A model generated the notes under the pieces. That model made no database searches. It was given only the letters and a program-made list of their open reading frames with translations, and was not told where the DNA came from. A stretch of 64,000 bases of DNA from Vogesella urethralis (lineage in GTDB: Bacteria > Pseudomonadota > Gammaproteobacteria > Burkholderiales > Chromobacteriaceae), in contig NZ_VMDW02000058.1 of the NCBI RefSeq assembly GCF_007644045.2, forward strand, positions 16,962 to 80,961. Direction: 5' to 3'. The stretch's first letter is position 1. Every line of letters begins with the position of its first letter. A program made the position numbers and the translations under genes. Positions 44,389 to 53,073 of this stretch are shown in pieces.

Positions 44389-45270
44389 ATGCAGGTGCAA
44401 GCCGTTGCCGACTGGCTGGAAGACGCCATCCGCTACGATGATTCGGATTTTCTGCCTTTGATGCTGGGTAACCATGCCATCGGTTACGTCAATACCGCCT
44501 GGCGCCAGCGCCTGCAGCAAGCGCACGGCGAGCTGTTTGCCGTGCAGGCTGATCGTGTGGCATTGCTGGCCGAGGGCCTGGATTACGCCGCCTGTTCCGC
44601 CAGACTGCAACAGGCGGCCGAAGCCTGGCGCGACGCCGGCTGGCTGAACGGCTGGCGCAACGAGCGCTTTATCGCCTACCTGCCCGACGGTACGCCCTGT
44701 TTCGAGCTGGAGCGCGCCGCGTTCCGCCCGCTGGGCCTGACCAGCCGTGCGGTACACCTGAATGGCCTTAGCCGCTTGCCGGATGGCGAAATCCGCATGT
44801 GGATCGGCCGCCGCAGCCCGTTCAAGGACGTGGCCCCCAACCGGCTGGACAACCTGATGGGCGGCGGCGTGGCCGCCGGCGAAAGCATTACCGATGCGCT
44901 GCTGCGTGAAGGCTGGGAAGAGGCTGGCATGCAGCCGGCGCAACTGCAGCCGTTGCAGCAGCAGGCCTTGTTGCTGGCTACCCGCCCGGTGGCGCGTGGT
45001 CTGCATCGTGAGTGGCTGTTCGTGTACGACATCTGGCTGGACCCGGCTACGGCGCCGCAGAACCAGGACGGCGAGGTGGCCGAACACGTATTGATGCCGC
45101 TGGCCGACGTGGTGCAGCACATCCTCAACGGCCAGTTCATGAGCGACGCCGCGCTGGTGGCGGCCGACTGTCTGGCGCGGCTGGGCTACTGGGGCGATGC
45201 GTCGTCGCAGCTGGCGGCCAAGCTGGCACCCGTACGTGCGGTTGTGGGCGAAAACGTACAGGGGCGGTAA
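44389..45270 (+). CDS. DUF4743/Nudix hydrolase family protein
   Basis: A 293-residue protein. An N-terminal DUF4743-like part (about 1-120) is followed by a Nudix domain with the exact box G159-X5-E165-X7-REGWEEAGM (173-181). Proteins with this layout include the thiamin-pyrophosphokinase-related Nudix enzymes and act on nucleoside diphosphate-linked compounds; the substrate here is not known. GGGAG precedes the ATG. The leader contains TGCGGCCAAC followed by TGTTGCATTCC (from 44263). Confidence 0.88.
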   Translation: MQVQAVADWLEDAIRYDDSDFLPLMLGNHAIGYVNTAWRQRLQQAHGELFAVQADRVALLAEGLDYAACSARLQQAAEAWRDAGWLNGWRNERFIAYLPDGTPCFELERAAFRPLGLTSRAVHLNGLSRLPDGEIRMWIGRRSPFKDVAPNRLDNLMGGGVAAGESITDALLREGWEEAGMQPAQLQPLQQQALLLATRPVARGLHREWLFVYDIWLDPATAPQNQDGEVAEHVLMPLADVVQHILNGQFMSDAALVAADCLARLGYWGDASSQLAAKLAPVRAVVGENVQGR

Positions 45271-45292
45271 CGGGTGCACCCCGTCAGCATGC

Positions 45293-45320
45293 AAAAAGCC
45301 GGCGTAGCGCCGGCTTTTTT
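45293..45320 (+). terminator. Bidirectional-type terminator after the Nudix gene
   Basis: GCCGGCG (45298-45304) and CGCCGGC (45308-45314) with A5 before and T6 after. Confidence 0.9.
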
Positions 45321-45394
45321 GTTGATTGTCCGACAGTGGCTGGTGCGGGTCGGTTTTATCGATTATCGATGCTGTAAAGCTGTTGTATTGTGGC

Positions 45395-45431
45395 TACCGT
45401 AGATTGCACGCAATAAAATAACAATACGGTA
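45395..45431. promoter_or_regulatory. Inverted repeat before the 66-residue gene
   Basis: TACCGTA (45395-45401) and TACGGTA (45425-45431) are inverted and flank an AT-rich segment. The right arm lies 7 nt before the start codon. It may be an operator or a leader structure covering the translation start; no clear Shine-Dalgarno is present. Confidence 0.35.
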
Positions 45432-45437
45432 CTTGCC

Positions 45438-45638
45438 ATGTTCCGCTTGCGTTTGGTGTCGCGCCACTTTGGCGTGGACGAAAAGGGGCCGCTGTACGCC
45501 AGCCGTGAAGAGGCGGTGAAAGCGGCGCAGCTGATGCTGCATATCCATTCCTACCCGGTACGCGCCGAAGTGCGCCAGTTTGTCGATGGCAACTTCCGCC
45601 AGACCAGGGTGGTAGAAGTGCTGGAGCGGCACGAGTAA
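45438..45638 (+). CDS. Small protein of unknown function (66 residues)
   Basis: A 66-residue, His- and Arg-rich soluble protein (MFRLRLVSRHFGVDEKGPLY start; EEAVKAAQLMLHIHS helix; a beta-strand-like tail VVEVLERHE). Predicted helix and strands suggest a folded small domain. No family recognised. It has its own terminator, so it is a monocistronic unit. Confidence 0.6.
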   Translation: MFRLRLVSRHFGVDEKGPLYASREEAVKAAQLMLHIHSYPVRAEVRQFVDGNFRQTRVVEVLERHE

Positions 45639-45653
45639 TGTCACGGGCATGAA

Positions 45654-45682
45654 AAAGCCCCGCCAGTGTTGGGCGGGGCTTT
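45654..45682 (+). terminator. Terminator after the 66-residue gene
   Basis: AAAGCCCCGCC (45654-45664) and GGCGGGGCTTT (45672-45682) form an 11-bp stem with a 7-nt loop; A-rich and T-rich ends allow function on both strands, so it may also end the minus-strand tRNA transcript. Confidence 0.8.
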
Positions 45683-45691
45683 GCAATGAGG

Positions 45692-45768
45692 TGGCGTACC
45701 CGACTGGAATCGAACCAGCGACCTTCAGCTTCGGAGGCTGACACTCTATCCAACTGAGCTACGGGTAC
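45692..45768 (-). tRNA. tRNA-Arg (anticodon CCG)
   Basis: On the minus strand the acceptor arm GTACCCG pairs with CGGGTAC, the D-arm has AGCTCAGTTGGATAGAG, the anticodon stem is TCAGC/GCTGA with loop CTCCGAA (anticodon CCG), the T-arm is GCTGG-TTCGATT-CCAGT, and CCA is encoded. Length 77 nt. It reads CGG codons. Confidence 0.96.
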
Positions 45769-45843
45769 ACTTCAAGCCGCGCAATATAGCCTATGCGCGG
45801 CATTTTCGTCCAGCGCCATTGCGCTGGCGCAAACATTATCGAA

Positions 45844-45879
45844 GCGACATTTTGCCGCGGCAAGGCTTTGCCGTATAAT
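45844..45879 (+). promoter_or_regulatory. Cytochrome c5 promoter with RegA/RoxR-like box
   Basis: GCGAC-ATTTT-GCCGC (45844-45858) is the exact reverse complement of GCGGC-N5-GTCGC. It overlaps a -35 like TTGCCG (45852-45857), followed after 16 nt by a perfect TATAAT (45874-45879). A regulator bound here would cover the -35 of the cytochrome promoter. Confidence 0.55.
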
Positions 45880-45924
45880 TTCCCTATTCTTCGGATTGTC
45901 ATTATTAATTCAGGTGAGGCAGGA

Positions 45925-46665
45925 ATGAGCAACGAAACCAAAGCCCCAGGCAAGATCATTACGGTCCTGTTGGGCGTTGTCGTGCTGTTGGTAATAGCAG
46001 TTTATCTGCTGGCCAAATTGGCCACCGGCGGCTTTGATGTCAATGCGGAAGTGATGACCAAGGAAGCCGTGGCTGCCCGTCTGAAGCCGGTTGGTGAAGC
46101 CAAGGCCAGCGATGCACCGCCGGGCATGAAAACCGGCAAACAGGTTTACGAAGGTATCTGTATCACCTGTCACGGCGCCGGCCTGGCCGGCTCTCCGAAG
46201 TTTGGTGACGCTGGTGCCTGGGGCGCCCGTATCGCCAAAGGCTGGGACACCCTCACCCTGCACGCGCTGCAAGGCTTTAACGCCATGCCGGCCAAAGGTG
46301 GTGCTGCCGACCTGACCGACGACGAAGTCAAACGTGCGGTTGCCTACATGGGTAACGCTGCTGGTGGCAAGTTCACCGAACCGCCGGTAGGTGGTGCTGC
46401 AGCAGCCGGTGCCGATCTGGACCCGGCCACCGTGGGCAAGAAAGTGTACGAAGGCGTGTGTGTGGCCTGTCACGGTAGCGGTGCTGCCGGTGCGCCGAAG
46501 TTTGGCGACAAGACTGCCTGGGCCCCGCGTCTGAGCAAAGGCGAAGACGCTCTGCTGGCCTCGGCCACCAAAGGCCTGAACGCCATGCCGGCCAAAGGTG
46601 GCTACACCGGTTCCGATGCCGAGTTCAAAGCTGCCGTCCAGTACCTGACCGGCGCTGCCAAGTAA
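45925..46665 (+). CDS. Membrane-anchored dihaem cytochrome c5
   Basis: A 246-residue protein with an N-terminal membrane anchor (about 11-31) and two class I cytochrome c domains. The haem sites are C79-I-T-C82-H83 and C179-V-A-C182-H183; the axial Met of each lies in NAMPAKGG. Two-domain anchored c5 proteins in Neisseriales pass electrons from the bc1 complex to cbb3 oxidase or nitrite reductase. GAGG and AGGA precede the ATG at 45925. Confidence 0.94.
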   Translation: MSNETKAPGKIITVLLGVVVLLVIAVYLLAKLATGGFDVNAEVMTKEAVAARLKPVGEAKASDAPPGMKTGKQVYEGICITCHGAGLAGSPKFGDAGAWGARIAKGWDTLTLHALQGFNAMPAKGGAADLTDDEVKRAVAYMGNAAGGKFTEPPVGGAAAAGADLDPATVGKKVYEGVCVACHGSGAAGAPKFGDKTAWAPRLSKGEDALLASATKGLNAMPAKGGYTGSDAEFKAAVQYLTGAAK

Positions 46666-46694
46666 TTTGCCGCCCGCTTGGCGGGCTGGCCATG

Positions 46695-46724
46695 AAAAAC
46701 CCCTGCTTTTTGGCAGGGGTTTTT
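46695..46724 (+). terminator. Terminator of the cytochrome c5 gene
   Basis: AAAAACCCCTGC (46695-46706) and GCAGGGGTTTTT (46713-46724), a 12-bp stem with U-run. Confidence 0.92.
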
Positions 46725-46831
46725 CTTTTGCTGCCGGCTACGGTGCGGCATGTGGCTGTGGTCTGGCTGCGGCCAACCTTGGCCTGCCATACGTAAGCCT
46801 GCGCGGCAGCAACAAATCGTGATAACAGACC

Positions 46832-47611
46832 CTAGTGCATGCCGGCCAGCAGCGCTTTCATGGCTTGGTCGGCGTCGTTGACGCGGATCAGCCCCTGGCG
46901 CGGGTATTCCAGATCGACAATCACGAATACCGCCAGCGCCATGATGGTGGCGAACACGATGATGTGCAGCCAGCTGCGTTCGCCGTTGCCGGCCATGTCA
47001 AAGCCCACCAGTAGCGCCCCCACCAGAATCAGCACCGCCAGCAGGATGAAGACTACGGCTGGCGGGTGGTTTTGCGTGGCCATGGCGCGGGTGGTGGTGA
47101 TGTCGAACATGTCGTTCAGTGCCGGCAGCAGTAGCATGGCGGCTTGTGGTGCAGCGCCGGCTTGCTGGCTGGCGGTCAGTGCTGCCTGCCAGATCTGCCC
47201 CTGCAACTGGTTGGCCGCAGCCAGCTGTTGCTGCTGGCTGGCGAGGTCGCTGCCGTGCTGGTAGGCGGTGCTACGCAGCGCGGTATAGTGGCGGAACTGC
47301 TCGCGCAGTGCCGGCTGGCTGGCGGGGGGCAGCAGGTCCAGCCGCAGCCAGGCGGTGCCGATGGCGTTGACCTCTTGGGTGACCAGGTGACGGCGTGCCT
47401 CAAAGCGCTCGGCGGCGCCAGAAAAGGTAAACGCGATCAGCAAGCCCATCAGGCCGAATACGGCGGCTTCGGCGGCGCCGGCGCCCTTGCCGGGTTCGGC
47501 GCCGCCACTGGCCAGCCGGCGCTGGCCCAGTCGATGGCCGGCTTCGAAACAGAGCAGCATGCCGGCAAACAGGCCGGCGCCGATGACGGCGGTGGTGGCG
47601 GTAAGATCCAT
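46832..47611 (-). CDS. DUF4239 (bestrophin-like) membrane protein
   Basis: A 259-residue membrane protein with about four helices: two near the N-terminus (ending GLLIAFTFSGAAERFEARRHLV) and two near the C-terminus. The last part FVIVDLEYPRQGLIRVNDADQAM is the signature of DUF4239, remotely similar to bestrophin channels. Role unknown. A full word copy lies in its coding sequence (47209-47219), and another (46768-46778) in the gap after its stop. Confidence 0.82.
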   Translation of the reverse strand: MDLTATTAVIGAGLFAGMLLCFEAGHRLGQRRLASGGAEPGKGAGAAEAAVFGLMGLLIAFTFSGAAERFEARRHLVTQEVNAIGTAWLRLDLLPPASQPALREQFRHYTALRSTAYQHGSDLASQQQQLAAANQLQGQIWQAALTASQQAGAAPQAAMLLLPALNDMFDITTTRAMATQNHPPAVVFILLAVLILVGALLVGFDMAGNGERSWLHIIVFATIMALAVFVIVDLEYPRQGLIRVNDADQAMKALLAGMH

Positions 47612-47703
47612 GTTTTCCTTTGTTATCGTTATTCAATTTCGATAACAAAGAGAGTGTGGCAGCGGGCTTGTTGCTGTAAAGCGTTACGCGGCTAGCGGTG
47701 GCT

Positions 47704-49728
47704 TCAGCCGCCTTTGTCGTCGGTTTTCTGCACCTTGCTGCCCAGCATGGCGCTCAGGTTGGCCAGCCGGCTCTTGCCTTCGGTTTTGCTGACGATGGGT
47801 TCGCCGCCCTTGCGGCCGAAGTGGCGCACGTCGTCGCCGCTGATCTCGCTGATGAAGCGCGACGGCTCCACGAACAGCCATTCGCCGGCACGGCGCCGTT
47901 TCACGCAGTAGGTGAGGGTGAGGCTGCGCTGGGCGCGGGTAATGCCCACGTACATCAGGCGGCGTTCCTCTTCCACCATGCCGTTATCTACCGATTCGCT
48001 GTGCGGCAAGATGCCTTCCTCGCAGCCCACCAGGAACACGTGCGGGTACTCCAGGCCCTTTGACGCATGCAGCGTGGACATGTGTACCGCGTCCACCTCG
48101 CCTTCGTCGCGGCCTTCCAGCATGGTGATCAGCGCGATGGTCTGGGTCAGTTCGATCAGGTTCTTGCTGTCGGCCTCGCCCTTGCGCTGCAGCCAGGCCA
48201 CCAGTTCGAACACGTTCTTCCATTTGCTTTCCGCCGCCTTGGGGCTGTCCTCGCTGTCGTACAGCCAGGCTTCGAAACCGATCACCTTCAGCATGTCCAT
48301 CACCAGCTCGCCGGCGGGTTCGCGCGTGGCGCGGTATTGCAGGCTGGTGATGAAGCGGCAGAAGTCTTCCAGCGGCTTGAGCTGCGCATCCTGCACCTGT
48401 ACGCGAAAGCCCGGCTCGCTGGCGCTGGCAAACAGGCTCTTGTCGAACAGCGCGGCGCTGGCGCCCAGTTTTTCCAGCGTGGTGGCGCCGACGCCGCGTT
48501 TGGGCGTGGTGAGCGCACGGATGAAGGCCGGGTCGTCGTCGGGGTTGGCGATCAGGCGCAGGTAGGCCAGCACGTCCTTGATTTCCGGCTTGTCGAAAAA
48601 GCTTTGCCCGCCGGCCATCTGGTACGGAATGCGCTGGTTGCGCAGCGCGGTCTCGAACACGCGCGACTGATAATTGCCGCGGTACAGGATGGCGTAATCC
48701 TTGAAGCTGGTGTGGTACTCGAATTTGTGCGCCAGCAGGCGCTGCACCACGATTTCGGCCTCGTGGTCTTCGTCCTTGCACATCACGGCGTGGATGGGTT
48801 CGCCCAGCCCCAGCTCGCTCCACAGCTGCTTTTCGAACAGCTTGGGGTTGTTGGAGATCACCGAGTTGGCCGCACGCAGGATACGCGCGGTGGAACGGTA
48901 GTTTTGCTCCAGCTTCACGATTTTCAGCGCCGGAAAGTCGTGTTGCAGCAGGCGCAGGTTTTCCATATTGGCGCCGCGCCAGGCGTAGATGCTCTGGTCG
49001 TCGTCGCCCACTGCGGTAAACAGGCCGCGTACGCCGGCCAGCAGTTTCACCAGCCGGTACTGGCAAGTGTTGGTGTCCTGGTATTCGTCGATCAGCAGGT
49101 AGCGCAGGCGGCCCTGCCACTTGATCAGCACCTCGGGGTGAGTCTGGAACAGCCCTACCGGCAGGCGGATCAGGTCGTCGAAGTCCAGCGCCTGGTAGGC
49201 CATCAGCGTGGCCTGGTAGGCGCTGTAGGTGGTGGCGCAGATGCGGTCGAACTCGTTATCGGCGGCCACCAGCGCTGCGTCGGCGTCCATCAGCTCGTTC
49301 TTCCACAGCGAGATGCGGCTTTGCACCTTGCGCACCTCGTCCTTGTGCGTGCTTTTCAGGATGTCGGAGATGATCTTGGCGGCGTCGTAGCTGTCCAGGA
49401 TGGAAAACTGCGTCTTGTAGCCCAGGTGCGGCGCCTCCTGGCGCAGGATGTGCATGCCCAGCGAGTGGAAGGTGGACACGGTAATGCCCTTCAGCTCGCG
49501 GCTGTCCATCAGCTTGCCCACCCGCTCCAGCATTTCGCGCGCCGCCTTGTTGGTAAAGGTGATGGCGGCGATGTGCCGGGCCTCGTAGCCGCACTCGCGG
49601 ATCAGGTGGCAGATCTTCTGGGTAATCACGCGCGTTTTGCCGGAGCCGGCGCCGGCCAGCACCAGCAGCGGGCCGTCCACGTACTTGATGGCGTCGCGTT
49701 GCGGGGGGTTCAGTTGCAGCAGGGACAT
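47704..49728 (-). CDS. rep: ATP-dependent DNA helicase Rep
   Basis: A 674-residue UvrD/Rep helicase. Walker A LAGAGSGKTRVI, the TFTNKAAREML motif, LLIDEYQDTNTCQYRLVKLL, VGDDDQSIYAWRGAN, LEQNYRST and the late VHMSTLHASKGLEYPHVFLVG and RRLMYVGITRAQRSL motifs are all present. Length (E. coli 673) and start MSLLQLNPPQRDA identify Rep rather than UvrD. It removes proteins ahead of replication forks. Divergent from apaH. Confidence 0.96.
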   Translation of the reverse strand: MSLLQLNPPQRDAIKYVDGPLLVLAGAGSGKTRVITQKICHLIRECGYEARHIAAITFTNKAAREMLERVGKLMDSRELKGITVSTFHSLGMHILRQEAPHLGYKTQFSILDSYDAAKIISDILKSTHKDEVRKVQSRISLWKNELMDADAALVAADNEFDRICATTYSAYQATLMAYQALDFDDLIRLPVGLFQTHPEVLIKWQGRLRYLLIDEYQDTNTCQYRLVKLLAGVRGLFTAVGDDDQSIYAWRGANMENLRLLQHDFPALKIVKLEQNYRSTARILRAANSVISNNPKLFEKQLWSELGLGEPIHAVMCKDEDHEAEIVVQRLLAHKFEYHTSFKDYAILYRGNYQSRVFETALRNQRIPYQMAGGQSFFDKPEIKDVLAYLRLIANPDDDPAFIRALTTPKRGVGATTLEKLGASAALFDKSLFASASEPGFRVQVQDAQLKPLEDFCRFITSLQYRATREPAGELVMDMLKVIGFEAWLYDSEDSPKAAESKWKNVFELVAWLQRKGEADSKNLIELTQTIALITMLEGRDEGEVDAVHMSTLHASKGLEYPHVFLVGCEEGILPHSESVDNGMVEEERRLMYVGITRAQRSLTLTYCVKRRRAGEWLFVEPSRFISEISGDDVRHFGRKGGEPIVSKTEGKSRLANLSAMLGSKVQKTDDKGG

Positions 49729-49873
49729 GGGCTGTCGTCAATCCTTCATCGATAGCGGGCATTGTAGCGCAGGGCAGGGCCCGCGCAGCGGCCACGGCTG
49801 GCGGCACATCCATTATCATCGGGGCTGCGGCATGCGCTATGGCCAACCCGGCCGCAATCAGCAAGGAAAATAC

Positions 49874-50695
49874 ATGGCCACTTACGCGATTGGCGATTTG
49901 CAGGGCTGCTTTACGCCCTTTATGGCGCTGTTGCGCCAGATTGATTTCAACCCGGGCCGCGACACGCTGTGGCTCACCGGCGACCTGGTCAACCGCGGCC
50001 CCGAGTCGCTGCAGGTGCTGCGCTGGGTGTTCGAGCACCAGGACAGCGTGCAGACGGTACTGGGCAACCACGATCTGCACCTGCTGGCGGTGTCCGAGGG
50101 CTACGGCAAGGTGCACAGCGACGACACCATCCAGCCCATTCTGGACGCCGCCGACAGCAAGGTGCTGCTGGACTGGCTGCGCTGCCAGCCACTGATGATC
50201 TACGAGCAGGGCTACGCCATGGTGCACGCCGGCCTGTTGCCGGAGTGGAGCATCAAGAAGGCGCTGCGCCTGGCCGAGGAGGTGGAGGACGAGCTGTCCG
50301 GCAAGCACCACCGCCAGTTTCTGGGCAAGCTGTACGGCAACAAGCCGCTGCGCTGGCAAGACGACCTGAAGGGCATGGACCGCCTGCGGCTGATCGTGAA
50401 CGCCATGACGCGCATGCGTTTCATCAACCAGGACGGCGAGCTGGACCTGTCGTACAAGGGCGAGCTGGATGGCGCACCGCCGCACCTGTTGCCGTGGTTT
50501 GAGGCCGCTGCCCGCCGCAGCGTGGATACGCCGATTGTGTGCGGCCACTGGTCGGCGCTGGGCCTGCACTTGGAGGACGACGTGCTGGCCATCGACAGCG
50601 GTTGCCTGTGGGGTGGCAGCCTCACCGCGGTGCGGCTGGAAGACCGCGCCGTGTTTTCGCTGCCGTGCCAGGCTTACCGCGAGATCACCCGCTAG
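49874..50695 (+). CDS. apaH: Symmetrical bis(5'-nucleosyl)-tetraphosphatase
   Basis: A 273-residue metallophosphatase that cleaves Ap4A to two ADP and can remove Np4 caps from RNA. MATYAIGDLQGCFTPFMALL, LVNRGPESLQVL, TVLGNHDLHLLAV and MVHAGLLPEW carry the metal-binding D, H and N residues. AAGGAAAA precedes the ATG. Confidence 0.96.
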   Translation: MATYAIGDLQGCFTPFMALLRQIDFNPGRDTLWLTGDLVNRGPESLQVLRWVFEHQDSVQTVLGNHDLHLLAVSEGYGKVHSDDTIQPILDAADSKVLLDWLRCQPLMIYEQGYAMVHAGLLPEWSIKKALRLAEEVEDELSGKHHRQFLGKLYGNKPLRWQDDLKGMDRLRLIVNAMTRMRFINQDGELDLSYKGELDGAPPHLLPWFEAAARRSVDTPIVCGHWSALGLHLEDDVLAIDSGCLWGGSLTAVRLEDRAVFSLPCQAYREITR

Positions 50696-50723
50696 GGTTG
50701 GCCGCAGGCTGCGGCCAACCTTT
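50696..50723 (+). terminator. Hairpin made of two inverted copies of the over-represented 11-mer after apaH
   Basis: GGTTGGCCGCA (50696-50706) and TGCGGCCAACC (50710-50720) are perfect inverted copies with a 3-nt loop and end in TTT. The stem begins directly after the apaH stop codon. This mirrors the arrangement in Neisseria in which paired uptake sequences serve as terminators. Confidence 0.75.
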
Positions 50724-50752
50724 GATACAGCGCATGGTATAGCGCAAGACGC

Positions 50753-50781
50753 AAAAAGCCCCGGTGTCCGCACCGGGGCTT
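50753..50781 (-). terminator. Terminator of dctA
   Basis: AAGCCCCGGTG (50756-50766) and CACCGGGGCTT (50771-50781), 11-bp stem; on the minus strand followed by a U-run (A run at 50753-50757). Confidence 0.85.
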
Positions 50782-50807
50782 GTTACTGACAGTATGCTGC
50801 CCTTGGC

Positions 50808-52133
50808 TTAGCTCAGCTCTTTGGACACTTCGCGTGCCAGGTGCGGGGCTTCAACCGGGGCACCGTGGTTGATCGGCGTCGGGTTGGCCAGCTCGCGCGC
50901 CATCTGTTCGGTGTCCAGCGAGTCTTCCCACTTGGCTACCACCACGGTGGCCACCGCGTTGCCGATCAGGTTGGTGATGGCACGGGCTTCGGACATGAAG
51001 CGGTCGATACCCAGGATCAGTGCCAGGCCGGCTACCGGGATTTCCGGTACTACTGCCAGCGTGGCGGCCAGGGTGATGAAGCCGGAGCCGGTCACGCCAG
51101 CCGCACCTTTGGAGGTGAGCAGCAGCACGCCCAGGATAGTCAGCTCTTGCGTCAGCGTCAGGTCGATATTGCAGGCCTGGGCGATGAAGATGGCCGCCAT
51201 GGTCAGGTAGATCGAGGTGCCGTCCAGGTTGAACGAGTAACCGGTCGGAACCACCAGGCCGACTACCGGCTTGGCGCAACCCAGCTGCTCCAGCTTGGTC
51301 ATCAGGCGCGGCAGGGCAGATTCGGACGACGAGGTGCCCAGCACGATCAGCAGTTCTTCCTTGATGTACTTGATCAGCTTCCACACGCTAAAGCCGTAGA
51401 AGCGGGCGATGCTGCCCAGTACCAGGCCCACGAACAGCACGCAGGTCAGGTAGAAAGTGCCCATCAGCGATGCCAGCTGTACCAGGCTGCCGACACCGTA
51501 TTTACCGATGGTGAACGCCATGGCGCCAAAGGCACCGATCGGCGCCAGCTTCATGATGAAGCCGATCATCGCGAACAGCACGTGCGACACTTTTTCGAAG
51601 AAGCCCAGTACCGGTTTGCCTTGCTCGCCCATCAGCGACAGGCCGGCACCGAACAGGACCGAGAACAGCAGTACTTGAAGGATCTCGCCTTCGGCAAAGG
51701 CACCCACTGCACTTTGCGGGATGATGTGCAGGATGAAGTCTACCGTGCTCTGGCCGGCAGCCTTTTCGGTGTACTTGGCAATGGCGCCGGTATCCAGCGT
51801 GGCGGGGTCGACGTTCATGCCGGCACCCGGTTGAACGAAGTTCACCACCAGCAGGCCGATGGCCAGGGCGACGGTGGTTACCACTTCAAAGTACAGCAGG
51901 GCCTTGCCGCCGACGCGGCCAACCTTTTTCATGTCTTCCATGCCGGCAATGCCGACCACGATGGTGCAGAAGATGATCGGCGCGATCATCATTTTCACCA
52001 GCTTGATGAAACCATCACCCAGCGGCTTGAGCTTGGCGCCCAGCTCCGGCATGAAGTGGCCCAGCATCACGCCCAGGATGATGGCGACGATCACCTGGAA
52101 GTACAGCGATTTGTAGAACGGCTTACCCGACAT
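50808..52133 (-). CDS. dctA: C4-dicarboxylate:cation symporter DctA
   Basis: A 441-residue secondary transporter of the DAACS family for succinate, fumarate and malate. The start [26 protein letters not shown], the serine-rich [14 protein letters not shown], the [20 protein letters not shown] helix and [27 protein letters not shown] match DctA. Separate transcript with its own terminator. A long palindrome upstream (52219-52249) may be its operator. Confidence 0.94.
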   Translation of the reverse strand: MSGKPFYKSLYFQVIVAIILGVMLGHFMPELGAKLKPLGDGFIKLVKMMIAPIIFCTIVVGIAGMEDMKKVGRVGGKALLYFEVVTTVALAIGLLVVNFVQPGAGMNVDPATLDTGAIAKYTEKAAGQSTVDFILHIIPQSAVGAFAEGEILQVLLFSVLFGAGLSLMGEQGKPVLGFFEKVSHVLFAMIGFIMKLAPIGAFGAMAFTIGKYGVGSLVQLASLMGTFYLTCVLFVGLVLGSIARFYGFSVWKLIKYIKEELLIVLGTSSSESALPRLMTKLEQLGCAKPVVGLVVPTGYSFNLDGTSIYLTMAAIFIAQACNIDLTLTQELTILGVLLLTSKGAAGVTGSGFITLAATLAVVPEIPVAGLALILGIDRFMSEARAITNLIGNAVATVVVAKWEDSLDTEQMARELANPTPINHGAPVEAPHLAREVSKELS

Positions 52134-52218
52134 ATCGACCTCTCTATGTGTTGTAACGGCACGCTGTGCGTACCGTGCTATCAGAGGCGATCATGCCTGC
52201 CCGGCGCGGGGCGCTGAA

Positions 52219-52249
52219 TTGGGTATTTCCGCATTGCGGAAATCCCCAA
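52219..52249. promoter_or_regulatory. Long palindrome between dctA and plsC
   Basis: TTGGGtATTTCCGC (52219-52232) and GCGGAAATcCCCAA (52236-52249) form a 14-bp arm pair with one mismatch and a 3-nt centre. It lies 86 nt before dctA and 33 nt after the plsC stop, without a strong U-run on either strand. It is either an operator for dctA or a hairpin ending plsC. Confidence 0.5.
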
Positions 52250-52281
52250 TGGCGACCCGTGTGGCATGAAAAGGCGTGTTG

Positions 52282-53073
52282 TCAGGCGTCGGCCGGCAAT
52301 TGCAGCGCGTCGGCAATGCGGCGACGCGAGGTATCGGACAGCAGGAAGCGGGTCTGGCTGGCGCACTCGGCCTGGGTGATGGCGGCGGTGTAATGCACTT
52401 CCACCACCATGGCGCGGGTGCGCAGGATCTGGCAGATGCTCTGCCAGAAAGTGGTGTCGCCGGCGTAGGCCGCCGCCTCGCAGAACTGGCCACCGGGGGT
52501 GGTAAAGCGGATGGCCACCGGCTGCACGTTGGCGCAGGCCAGCCGTGCCGCTTCGAACAGCGACGCCTTGAACGGCAGCAGGCCGCGGCCATCCGAGGTG
52601 GTGGCTTCGGGGAACACCGCCATGCAGCCGCCGTCGTGCAGCGCCTGCGCCAGCTGCTGGTTGACGCGGCTGGCGTCGCGGCGGTTAGCGCGGTCGATAA
52701 ACAGCGTGCCGGCGTTCTTTACCAGAAAGCCGGCTACCGGCCAGTCGCGCAGCTCTTTCTTGGCCACGAAGCGCGACACGGTAACGCTGTTCAACGCAAA
52801 GATGTCCAGCCACGACACATGGTTGGCCACCACCAGCGTATTGGGCGGGTACACACCGGGCGGGTTGCCGCACACCTTTACCTTGATCGCCAGGATGTGC
52901 AGCAACTGGCGCGACCAGCGCTGGGTGATGACGGCGCGCTCGGCCTGGGCCAGGCGCGGGTAAACGGTGGCAACGGTCAGTACGCCGCGCAGCAGGTGCA
53001 GGCCAAGGCGTGCCAGGCGCAGCGCGCGAACGGGTAGGGCGGTAGTGTGGTGCACGGAACGGTCGGGTCTCAC
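52282..53073 (-). CDS. plsC: 1-acyl-sn-glycerol-3-phosphate acyltransferase (PlsC family)
   Basis: A 263-residue acyltransferase. The NHVSWLD (HX4D) catalytic motif, the FPEATTSDG glycerol-phosphate site and [17 protein letters not shown] are clear. An N-terminal hydrophobic segment anchors it in the membrane. It makes phosphatidic acid or an ornithine-lipid-like product. The GTG at 53073 overlaps the mutM stop (GTGA), so it is translationally coupled to mutM. Confidence 0.88.
   Translation of the reverse strand: MRPDRSVHHTTALPVRALRLARLGLHLLRGVLTVATVYPRLAQAERAVITQRWSRQLLHILAIKVKVCGNPPGVYPPNTLVVANHVSWLDIFALNSVTVSRFVAKKELRDWPVAGFLVKNAGTLFIDRANRRDASRVNQQLAQALHDGGCMAVFPEATTSDGRGLLPFKASLFEAARLACANVQPVAIRFTTPGGQFCEAAAYAGDTTFWQSICQILRTRAMVVEVHYTAAITQAECASQTRFLLSDTSRRRIADALQLPADA

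Noticed and set aside
52140..52215. Sigma-54 promoter for dctA
   Set aside because: The best candidate on the minus strand (TAGCAC-N5-GCACA) lacks the invariant GG and GC dinucleotides.
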